Of a stretch of DNA of 64,000 nucleotides, positions 38,001 to 50,000 are shown in pieces; position 1 is the stretch's first letter, and the number at the start of each line of letters is the position of its first letter. Position numbers and translations under genes: made by a program. The stretch comes from Saccopteryx bilineata (taxonomy: Eukaryota > Chordata > Mammalia > Chiroptera > Emballonuridae): NCBI RefSeq assembly GCF_036850765.1, contig NC_089495.1, forward strand, positions 193,333,847 through 193,397,846, read 5' to 3'. Under the pieces are notes generated by a model. The model was not told where the DNA came from. It searched no databases and was given only the letters and a program-made list of their open reading frames with translations.

Positions 38001-41000
38001 TCCAGCAGGCACACAGTGACACCAGGAAGCTCTTGTTTCCCATCTCTCAGCCCTGCCTCCTCTGAAACTGGCTTCATCCTCAGGCAGGCTTTTCTCTTGT
38101 GGTGGCAGAGAGAGTCCCTTTCAGCCATCTGGCTTAGGAAACCAAACAGCAGTTAAACAGACGCCTGGGGCTGGCTGTCACTGGCCTGTCTTGGCTTGTG
38201 TGCCCCACTCCCTCGCTCACGGGGTTGTGCAAGTGCAAGCAGAGGACTTGAACTCACGCAGCCCGCCCCCACCAAGTGTCCTTGCGGATTTGTGGCCGCT
38301 TGCTCCTTCAGTAAGAGATGAGGGAGACATGGCTAGCAACACAGTCAGATGTCCTGTAATGTCACTATGGATGTCACTATGGAGTGACATCCCGCCGCCT
38401 TTACATTAGTCTATTGGTTTTTGGCCCACCCTCGAGGGGGCTGGGTCACACAAAGGCATGAACACGGGGGGGGGGGGAGGGATCACAGGGCCATGCAAAG
38501 AACTGGGGGGAGTGAGGGAGACAGTGCTGTGCTGTGTCCGGAGGAGGAGCACGCAGCAGCCAGGGCGGAGGCCCTGAGGCCAGAGCGCGCCTGGCCTGGC
38601 AGGGACAGCAGTGAGCCCAGGCTTCCCCCAGACACTCAGGGAGGGGCCCAAGGGGAGTCGTGGGGCTTGGGGGAGCTCCTTTGGTGGGCGTCCTTTGTCC
38701 AGAGAGTGGGGAGCAAGGAGAACGTTCCTGGCTGAAGAAACGGCCATGTAGAGGCCAGGTGTGGCCTCTGAGTCACAGCCCCACAGCCCCGTGGTGTGGG
38801 GACCGAGGTAAGAGGGAGGGACAGGGTTCAGGAGCATTGGGACACAGAGGAGCCCTGAGGGCTGAGGTACAGGGAGTGACATGGCCCCAGCTTCCTACCC
38901 TCAGGGCCTCAGTCCCCGGCCACCTCCATCCCTCCAGCCGCGCCACGCCTGAGCGAGGGGGGCTGGGTACCGCTGCCCAGGTGGCCGAGTCTGGTCTCCC
39001 TGCCTCCCCCAGGAACCCCCACATCGTCCTCAATATTGACCTGGCCCCCACCATCCTGGACATTGCGGGTCTGGACATCCCCTCGGACATGGACGGGAAG
39101 TCCATCCTGAAGCTGCTGGACACGGAGCGGCCCATGAATCGGTGAGGATGGGAAGAGTGCAGGGCTCCACCCCCCGCCCTGCAGGACCTTGGGGCCAAAC
39201 CGGGTGGGTCTGAGGGATGGCGACGCCGAAAGTCAGGAGTGGTCCCTCATCCCGACCACCTCTCGCTGTGGGAGAGAAAGGTGTCCCCTCTAAGATTCCA
39301 GCCTCCCAACTGGACTATGGCCAGAGTGACCAGCTGCCGGTCCTAATCTGAGTAAAACTCGAAATAATGGCAACAGGAATTCACATTCATGATGCACTTC
39401 CTGTTGCCAGGCCGTGTCCCGAGTTCTTTGCAGAGAACTTTATCATTTTGATCCTCGTGATAACCTAGCGAGGTGGCCGTTATTATGATCCCTTGTGCCA
39501 ATTTGGAAACAATCCCAGCGAGGTCAAGTCGACTTGGGCAAGCCTGGCTTCGACTCCAGGGTTCAGACTCCAGACTAGAGGCTACACTCCCCATTGCCTT
39601 GCTCTGTGCATTTAATGCCAGATGGCGTGATGGGAACATATTCCTAGATGTCCTGGAGGCAGGAAAGGGAACAGGGATGGTGAGCAAAACAGAGGCAGGC
39701 AGGAAGGTGAGTTGAGTTTGGCCGAGACAGTAAAGCGGAGCGATGTAGCCGCTGGTGCGGCAGTAGCGACATCTAGTGGCCAACACTGTAACTGCCTGCT
39801 GGGTTCACAGCCCCAGAGAGCTGAGGATTGCAATCTGGGCTCACACCTCCGGCAAGCTCCAAAGGTCCAGCCCTGATGGGCAGTGTCCGTCCACATCTGA
39901 CTGTCCTGCCACCTCTGTTGAGCTGCCTCCCTCTGACTATGAGGCTTTATAAGCTGTAAGGGTGTAAACTGGGCAGGTTTGGGGAGTGGGGCACTGGGTT
40001 GGGAGCCAGGAGCCAGGTGGAAACTGCCTCTCTCGGCCTGAGCCCCTGTCTGGGCCATGTCACCATGAAATGCAAACTTAAAATACACAATCCAACTGTA
40101 AAGGGTCAAACAAGGAAATCCTCCCAAAACACACTGTACTTCACCCGAAGTCAGGGCGGCCTCTCCGTCTGGCACTCCTGGGAGGCACAGGCACACACAC
40201 GTGACTGCGTGTGCCTCTGACCCGGGTCCCCTCCACCCACGTGCCTCCGGACCGAGTCTCTGGCAAGGAGCAGCTCCGCCAGGTTGGAGGGTGTGGGCAT
40301 CGAAACCTCTCCCGTGCCCAGCTCGCCCCGTCTTCCCCTGGGACCCCACGCTCTGAACCAGTCGTGAACCTAGGCTGGCTCTGGGCGTCGTCCCTGCTTC
40401 TGGGAAAATGGGGGGTGCGGGTGACACCCCCACATTGATGAGAAGGCGGAGGTGTGCTTTTTCCCCAGGTTTCACTTGAAAAAGAAGATGAGGGTGTGGC
40501 GGGATTCCTTCCTGGTGGAGAGAGGGTAAGTGCTGGGGCCCCAGGAGCCACCAGGGCCGTTGAGCCGAGAGGACCCAGGTGCCCCCACAACCGCCCCACC
40601 CCAGGAAGCTCCTGGCAGCCCGTGGGATGGAAGGCCTTACTCTCGGGGGAAGGGGGGAGAATATTGTCATCATAGTCCGTCCCAGCAGTGACTGGGCACT
40701 CGTGGCCATGGCCCCTAGACACGGAGGCCTGCTCACTCACTGTTCCTGTGGTTGGCGCAGGATCTACATCTGGAGGCCACATGTTTCCTGCTGCCTGTAG
40801 AGTGTCTTAAGTGCTTTTTCATTTATTGCCAACTCATGCAATTTGGGAGGCTTCCTATAAAAATCCCCATTTCTTTAGTCTCTTAACGATCAGAAGACAT
40901 GGCCAGGCTGGACCTGCATCGGTGGCACCATGCTAGGCTGAGCGGGGGTCGCCCTGCAGGCAGGCCACACGCTCCCCTCTGAGCTGGGAGGCCAGCCCTG

Positions 41001-44000
41001 TGTCCCACTCTCTGCCCCACAGCAAACTGCTCCACAAGAGGGACAGTGACAAGATGGATGCCCGGGAGAACTTCCTGCCCAAGTACCAGCGCGTGAAAGA
41101 CCTGTGCCAGAGGGCCGAATACCAGACGGCGTGTGAGCAGCTGGGCCAGGTGAGGGGGGCGTGGCCGCAGCCCTGGGGCTGGGCACACGTGCCTCTCCCA
41201 GCGGTGGCCCAGGGGCCACTCAGCCAGCAGAGCCCACGAGGCCTGCTGACGTGTGACACCCAGGATGGTGCTGGGTGACACCGGTGATGCCCAGAAAGCC
41301 CGCTCCTCCTCAGCTCGTGTTCAGTCCTGGTCACGTGGGAGGAAAGGTCTCCCGTGGGGGTGTGTCTGCGGTTCCGCACCCCTCCGCACAGCGGTTATGA
41401 AGGGAAATGGCCGCACTTGCTCTGTAGCCGCCTCCATAGGTTCCTCTTCGTGGCAGACCCTCCATGGGCGCGAGAAACAGGAGACTGCCTTTTGAAATAA
41501 ACACATTTAGGTTTTAGAAAAAGGGATCGATTTCCAAAGGAGTATTAAGGAAACAGTAATCCGAATAGTATATATTTAGAGACAGCAAAACCCGACTGCT
41601 GTTTGGGAGAGTCTGACCTAGGCTTTTCTGAGGTCTGGGAGGCCAGGTGGGCTCTGGAGAGGGTGGAGGGTAGGCAGGGCCTTGTGAGGAGGACCCAGGC
41701 AGGAGGCTGGGGGGTGGGGTGGGGGGTACAGGGGAGGCTGGCCTGGCCCAAAGGGGGCGGGAGGCAGGAGGCACGAGGCACAGCCCCGCGCAGCCCGTGG
41801 GCCGGGGCTCCGTGCTCATGCGCAGTGGCTCAGGCGTGGAATTGCCTGCCCGTCTAAAAGAAGCAAAACAAGAGCTTTCCCTTTTTTGTTGTTTCATTTC
41901 TCGTTAATAAACCCTGCCGAGGCCAAGGTGCGAGTCTGGTGGGATTCTCACAGGCTGCCTTCCGGCGGCTGGGGCTCACGGCTGGATGACGAAGGAGCAG
42001 GACCCCCTCCAGGCTGCGCACCCTTCCCAGCGTTTATCTGTAACCCCGCCCCTCCCCACGTCGGGGAGGACGCCTTGTCAGGGAAGCAGCCAGTCAGCGC
42101 ACCTGTGTGGCCGGACACTGGTCCGTCCGGGTGACAGCCTTGAGTGCCGTCCTCAGGAAGTGCTGCCGTCCTGCCGCTGACGTTCTGGAAAGAGCTCAGC
42201 CTCGGGTTTATGCCAAGAGCTCTGATTTCGGTTCTGAGCTACAACAAATAGCCAATAAGGCCAGGGATAAGGCTAAGGGGCCTTTGTTCTCCTGGGATTG
42301 TTGTCAAATCCTGTGCCCCAGGTTAAGGATCAGGCCTTGGGGGGGGGATCTACATATTCAGAATATCAGATGTCCACCCACTGGGGGAACGTCCTGGCTG
42401 GGCTGGCCCAGCCGCCCCCTAAGTGCTGTCGCCTTGGCCAGCTCATGCTGGGCTTTCCAGGAGCGCCCTCCCTCCGTGTGAGTCGTCCTCTCCGCCCCGT
42501 GCTTCCCACGGCTCACGCTCAGCCACAGAGTCATGCAGTGTCCCCCTCGGTACCATTCCTGTGCTGCTCCCACAGTCCAACGAGTCTGTGCGTCACTGAG
42601 CCAATAGCATCAGGAACCTAACTGCTGTGAGCCCGTGTCCCCGTGAGGGCAGGGAGCGGGAAGTCTCGGAGCAGCTGGGGGCAGCGGGGGAAGTGACGGG
42701 GCCGCTGGTCGAGCCAGCGCCTGAGGCCCCCGCTGTGTCTTGCAGAAGTGGCAGTGTGTGGAGGACGCCACGGGGGCGCTGAAGCTGCACAAGTGTAAGG
42801 GGCCGGTGCGGCCCAGCGGCAGAGCCCTGTCCAACCTGGTGCCCAAGTACTACGGGCAGGGCAGCGAGGCCTGCACCTGTGACAGCGGCGGGGATGACCA
42901 GCTCGGCCTCTCCGGACGCCGGAAAAAGTCCTTTAAGAAAAGTGAGTGTGGTGACCTGCACGGTTCGGAACAGGGCGGGAGGGACTGCGCCTGGGTAGCT
43001 CCATTTGTTCAAATAATTCCACGGGCGCTTGCAAGGGCCAGGAGCTGGGACACAGCGAAGCCCCCAGGGACCCTCCCGGTCCAGTGGGGCAGGACAGGCA
43101 TAGAGGGGAGCTAATGCAATAGCAGAGTGGGGGTCGCAATGTAAACAGAGGGAGGGGGTGGTGGGGACCCACTAGGGCCATCACGTCGCGTTGCCGGCCA
43201 TCACTCTGAGATGAGAAGCCACCAGAGGGTTCAAGCAGAGGAGCCAAGGTCAGATTTGTGTTTTCAAGTGACCTCCCCCCCCCCCCCCGCCGCCGCCCAG
43301 GGGTATGTCAGTGGGCTAGAGGCCCGTAAGAGACTGGCCGCGAGCCCTGGGAGGGCCCACGGTGACTCGGACCCGAGACAGTTACATCATAGGGAGAAGG
43401 GGTTGGGCCATCAGGACAGGCTGATACGGTCCCTCCTCGTTATTCGTGGAACCCGTGTGTGCAAGGTCGCTGGCTCCCTACAATTTACTTGTAAGGCCCC
43501 AGTCTTCCCTGGAGATGCTTCCACGGTCATTCACGGGCACATGCGGAGTCGCCCTCTTGCACGTTCCCAGCTGAGGCTGAACAAGGAGACGCCTTCCCTT
43601 GTTTCAGCCTCCTGCTCTACGCAGGTGTCCTCTTCGTGTCTGTTGGGGGTCATGCTTTTCCCGGTGACCCACTGTTCGAAACAGCCCCCAGCACAGTGCT
43701 GAAGTGCTGGGTCACGTCCCTGGGCACAGGGCGGCCGTGAGACGCCTTGCGGAGAGAGTGTGTGGTCTCCGGGGAAGCTTGTGCAGGCGTGCGCTGTAGC
43801 TCTGTGGCCATGAGTTCAATGTTAATGACTCAACACTATATATTCCATAAGGTGTCCTTAAACAGAAACACCCAGAAAACAAGGTTATGTGACTGACCCA
43901 GGCTCACAGAAACCTGACCCACATTTCCCCTGGAAGCAGTGCTTTACTACTCGCCAACGCTGTGTTCCCGGTGACTTCATAGAACATAGTTACGCAAATA

Positions 44001-47000
44001 ACAACAGACTATATTTTGGAGTGGGGAAAGGCTCCCCAACCCAGCTGAAGGAGCTGCCTGGGCCTTCACACAAGGGACAGGCAGAAGGCCAGCGAGCAGA
44101 GCAGAGGGCATATGTCCTCTAGATGTGGCTGGAAGACTCAGCCGGCACCCTGGGCGAGTCACAGCCCTCTTCCGAGTTCAGCTTCCCAGGGGGAGAATGA
44201 TCTCTGCCTAAGGGCTCAGACAAGACGGTGCCTGTGCTTGGAGCGTGCCCAGCACGCTGCTGGGTGCAAGGACGCGGTCTCGGTGAGACTGGGTCAGCTG
44301 GCCGGAAGTGTTCACGCCAAAGCTGTCCCACGCTGCCTGTTGTTCTGGCCCCCAACCCAAGGACAGCCAAAGCCCAGTGATTTTAGTTCTGGTTGTTTTA
44401 AATCGTAGTAAAATATACATAACACAGTATACTGCTCACGAATAATTAGGGGATATTTCGAAATGAATATGAAGCAATAAATTATCACCTAATTTTTGTG
44501 AGCAGAATATTTAGCATCTTAAACATTTTTAAGTGTAGTGTTCGGTGGCCTCAGGTACATCCACACTGTTGTGCAGTCATCACCGTCCATCTCCAGAACT
44601 TTCATCTTGCAAAACTGAAACTCTATGCCCACTGAACACTAACTCCCCATCCGTCCCGCAGCCCCTGGAAGCCATCATCCTGCTTTCTGTCTGTGACTGA
44701 CCCTCCCCCCCCCCCCCGGTCCGGGGTGCTCTGGGAGAGACCACCTCGCTTACAGAGCACATGCGTCTCTCTGTAATGACCAGGTTCCTGCCTCCACGGG
44801 CGCCTCCCAGTGGATCGGGCCCCGTTCCATTTCCTCACGAGCTGAGTAGTACTACTAAGCTCACCTCTTTTTAGCAAAGAAAATGATTGGTTTTTAGATT
44901 GAATTACACAGCTAACATCTCCTTGCTTCAACACACAGCACACAGGACAATCTTTAACTAATATAAGAACTTGTGACTCAAGCTTTTTTTCTTTTCCTAT
45001 TAATGCTTAGAAGAAAGAAAAAATTAACCTAAGTAGCTGAGACTCAGCTCAACCCCAGGCCCTCATCCGAGGACGGTGTCACATCAAAGCCCTGCCTTAC
45101 TTATGCGCTCCTCACAACCACCTAGGAGCAAAGCAGCTCAGTCATGACAGATGGGAAAGATGGGGTCACACAGCCAATGTGAGGACTTAAGCCCCGTCCC
45201 CCGGCCCAACATGCTTCCTCGTGCAGGTGCCTTTCAGCAAGATGCTTTCTGCCCTTCCTTTCTGAGCAGTCAGCCTAGAGCAGGCATTCTAAACTGGGGG
45301 CGATCTTGCCCCTTAAGGGACGCTTGGCCATGTGGAGACATTCCTGGCTGTCGTGATTGGGTGGGAATGGGGGTGCTCCCCCCATCTGGTGGATAGAAGC
45401 TGTGGGCACTGCTAAATGTCCTGCAGTGCACAGGTCAGTCTCCCACAACAGAGGTGTATCCAGCCCCTAAATGTCACTGGTTTCGAGGTTGAGAAGCCCT
45501 GGTTGGGAGCAGCTGAGTCTGGCAGGCCAGGCAGAGCCAGCGAATTGGAAGGACGCGACCAGGACTCTGGGGATGGGTGCGGGGGGCTGGTGTTTATTCA
45601 TTATTCTAACAAGTCTGCGAGCTCTGCATGTGCCAGACACTGAGGTGACAGAGTCCGACGAGACACTGACCGGGCCTTGTGGACGAGATGAGGCCTAACC
45701 TCGTTGATGAGAACGTCACTTCCCTCGGTACAAAACGCGTGGAGGAAGTAAACTGATGGTGTGACCAGGCGGAGAGGGTGGCAGCTCTCGAATGTGTGTT
45801 CGGTTGACATTTAAGAGCCATGTGTGGAAAAGGAACGGGCCACATGACCAGCCAGAGAGTGAGAGTTCCACGTGGGGGGGGGGGGGGAAGAGAAGTGCAA
45901 AGGCCCCATGGGTCCCAGCCCCAGAGAGCAGGCCACACCACACAGGGCTTTTCCACCCTGGACAGTGGTGACCTTGGGCAAGGGTGTCACAGCTGCGGAG
46001 TAACCATATAGACCAGCGGCTCCATGCCAGTACCAGGTGCTGAAAAATGTACCAGTTCTGTTGTATGTCACCCTCCAGAGAGCCTTGGAAGGTAGAGCCA
46101 GCGTGAGGTCACAGCCCGTGGCCGGTGGTGGTCACACCCTGGCTCTGGGCCGCCAGGTTCCAGAGCCTGAGTGAGCTCCTGGCCACTAGGTTATGAAGGC
46201 CCTCTCTCAGGACGTGGAAGGAGGGGCACCTCAGGGACCCTGGGAACACAGATGGCTAGGGTGACAGAGCGAGCAAGCGGTGTGGCTTCAGTCCACGGAA
46301 AGGGTTACACACGCTGGCCACGCTCTTCTGTGAAGGGCCCGAGAGTAAATGTTTGAGGCTTTGCAAGTGAACAGTCTGTCTACTACTCCATTCTGTCACT
46401 GTGGCGAGAGAACAGCCACGGGCTCGATGAGAGTGGCTTATTTACAGCATCCGGCAGACAGCCAGGTAGTCGGGGGACCCCTGTGTTTGTGGCTGGAGAG
46501 ATACAAGGCAGCGTCTCCCGGGCAAGCAAGACAAAGGAGCAGAGAGAACCAGGAGTTCTAGTTCATGGCCTCTTGGACAGGTGACCTGTTCCCACAGGGG
46601 GCGCAGCTCAGTCCTGTGTGCAGCAGGGACCCAGTCCTGTGGCCTCAGCAAGACTGAACTCAGGCAGGAAAAAGCCAAGGAGGAAGCTGCCCCGGGGCCA
46701 GAAAGGGCCCAAGGTTTTGCCAAAGAGGCAGTGCCTCTCCTGGACCTGGGCCCTGGATCCTTTAATACAAGGAGTCTGAGAAATGGAAGATGCCAACATC
46801 TGTCCAAAAGGGGGCAGCCAAGGCCAGGTCCTGGAGCCCTGGGCCACCACTGCCAGCCTCGCCAGTCCTCGAGCTTTGGGCGCCACCTGGTGGTTTCACA
46901 GAACCAAACAGAAACGTGGCTGAAACTGGCTCCAGGCCCTTCTTTAAAAAAGATGACCATTTGGGGAAGCAGGGTTATATATGCAGGGGCCAGGCCTGGA

Positions 47001-50000
47001 GTAAAGTGCTCAGAGTTTTAAAAGAGAGGAGTGGTTAGGGCTGTGAGCAGGCACATCTGTTTTCTCTTCAGAAGCTGGAAATTTGCACTCGTGTGACCAC
47101 CCACGCCCTTTTTTCTTATTAGCAATTTGGTCAAATTTGTCTTTTAACGTCTGGACAACGCAAGAAATCTGAGCTCTGGCCTGAGCCTGCATGCCCTCAG
47201 CTTTCAGCAGCTGACTTAGAGCTCAGCCCCCTCTCCCTGCTCACCTGGCAGAGAGCAGCTTCCAGATCTCAGCTGGGGACTAAGACAGAGAAGCAGTGTC
47301 TTCCCCAAGTTGTCCCTTTTCTCTCCAGAAGAATGTGCTGCCTGGCTTTCCCCCACCCCAATTCAAATTAGTGAGTTTTGTGTTTTACTGTAGTATAACT
47401 GACAGATACTAGTTTTAGGTATGTAACAATTTTATATTTGTATATATTGCAAAATGATCACCACGGTAACAGGTGCATATACCTATTCAGGTTAGCGGTT
47501 TCATTTTCTTCAAATAAATATTGAGTAGTGAGTATGGAACTGCTGGATCACATGGTCATTCTATTTTTAATATTTTGAGGAACTCCCATACTGTTTTCCA
47601 CAGTGGCTGTAACAGTTTACATTCCCACCAATAGTGCAGGAGGGCTCCCTTTTCACACACACACCCAAACACTTTATTTGCCTATTTGGTAACAGCCGTT
47701 CTGACAGGTGTTACGGTGGGATCTCCTTGTGGTTTTGATTGACATCTCCCTGCTCATCAGTGATGGTGAGCACATTTTCACATACCTGTATGGCCATCTG
47801 AAAATGTCTGTTCAGATCCTCTGCCCATTTTTTAATAAGGTTGTGTTTTTGCTGTTGATTAGTAGAAGTCTTTATATATTTTTGGAATATTAACCCCTTA
47901 TCCAGTCATTTTTACCATAAATGGTTATTAGATTTTGTCAAATGCTTTTTCTGCCTCTACTGCAATCATACGATTTTTCTTCCCCATTTTGTTAATGTGA
48001 TGTATCACATTGGTTTGCTGATAGCAAACTATCCATGCATCGCTGGCATAAATCCCACTTAATCGTGGTGCATGATTCTTTTAAATGTATTGTCGAATTC
48101 AGTTTGCTAAGTTTCTGCTGAGGATTCTTGCTTGCTTGGTTCATTAGGGTAACCGGCCTGTACCTTGTTCTTGTGGTGTCCCTTGGGCTCTGGCATTCGA
48201 GCAGTGTTGGCCTCATGAAATGTGTCTGTAGTGTTCCCTCCTCATCTACTTTATGGACAAGTTTGTTCTTATTAGTTCTTTTGTTTGTTGGGAGGTTTCT
48301 CAAGACTGATTCAGTCTCCTTTATGTTTTTATGCCTACTCTACTCTTTGAAATTGTGGTGAAGTTTACAGAACATAAAATGGGCCATTTTTACAATGCTG
48401 AAGTATATTCAGAAACATGTAATACGTTCAGAATGTAATGCTACCACCGCCTCTAGTTCTACAACATCCCCATTGCCCCTGAAGGAAACCCCATCACCTT
48501 CTACCCCGCCCCATGGCAGCTACGAAATTGCTTTCTGTTTTGACATCTTTACCTGATCTTGACAGTTCATGTAGATCGTACAGTGTGTGACCTTTTGTAC
48601 CTGGGTCCTTTCACACCGTGTGGCATTTCTGACATTGTCTGCATGGTAGCATGTATTATTGCTTCATCCCTCTATGGCCAAATATTCCATTGTATAAACG
48701 TACCAGTTTGTTCATCCAGTCATAGCTCTTTCTTGAAAGCAGCTTAAGCCAATTCTTTCTTAACTCTCCAACTTCAGTTTCCCAGGTTAAGTCAATTTGA
48801 GGGCCTTTCCACTGGGGTCCAGGGCCGGCTTCTGAGGGGTAGGTTCCACGAGCCCACACGTCTCAGGTAACACTGCACCTCTTGACTGGGAGTGTGGCCC
48901 TACCTAGATCAAGAGTCTGCTGCCCAGGGAGCCCAGTCAGCTTTCCAGACCCTCCTGACCTTGCCACCCCCCTGATGCCCACAGAGTACAAGGCCAGCTA
49001 TGCCCGTAACCGCTCTATCCGCTCAGTGGCCATTGAGGTGGACGGCGAGGTGCACCACATAAGTCTGGATGAGGCAACCCAGCCCCACAACCTTACCAAG
49101 CGGCACTGGCCAGGGGCCCCTGAGGACCAAGATGACAAGGACGGTGGGGACTTCAGTGGCACGGGAGGCCTTCCGGACTCTTCAGCCCCCAACCCCATTA
49201 AAGTCACGCATCGGTGAGAGTCCAGGCAGACGTTGGGGGTAAAAGGCAGTGGCTGGGCCCTCCTCACCTGCTCCGGGCCCCATGTGATCCCTTCTCTTGA
49301 ACAGGTGCTACATCCTAGAGAATGACACGGTCCAGTGTGACCTGGACCTATACAAGTCCCTGCAGGCCTGGAAAGACCACAAGCTGCACATCGACCATGA
49401 GGTGACGGCAGTCTGGGCACGGAGCATTTCTCACCACCACAAGCTTGGCAGGGCCACCAGCCCTGTGGGAGGGAAGTGAGGCCAGGCCCAGGAGCGAGCT
49501 CCCCACAGACCCTCAGCTCCCAGGGACGGGAGCATCACCCTAGCATTGGACAGCTTCCCCGCAGCCAGCCGCGGGGTGGTGCAGCCACATCACACCCCTC
49601 CCTGACTTACAAGTCACCCCAGCCCCCCATTTAGTCCTTTCAACAAGACCAGGGATGGGGGGACTTAGTCCTCAGTGGGTACAGCTGGCTCCTGGGCAGG
49701 ACAGGACAGAGGACGTGACTTGTACTTTCTTTGCTGGAGTCTGGCTGCTTCAGATAGAGCCAAGGAACCCCCAACACCCCCAAATGTGGGCAGTGGCCCC
49801 ACCAGGCCACCCCCTCACCCAGCCCCAGTCTCACTGCCTGCTCTCCTCTCCCACTCAGATAGAAACTCTGCAGAACAAAATTAAGAACTTGAGGGAAGTC
49901 CGCGGTCACCTGAAGAAAAAGCGGCCAGAGGAATGTGACTGCCACAAAATCAGGTGAGGGGGAAGCACGGGGACCCCAGGAAGGCCCCTGGTGGAGCAGG

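Noticed and set aside
38406..38882. 158-residue minus frame
   Set aside because: It overlaps L2-like text and a poly(G) run, has no domain, and lies within a SULF2 intron.
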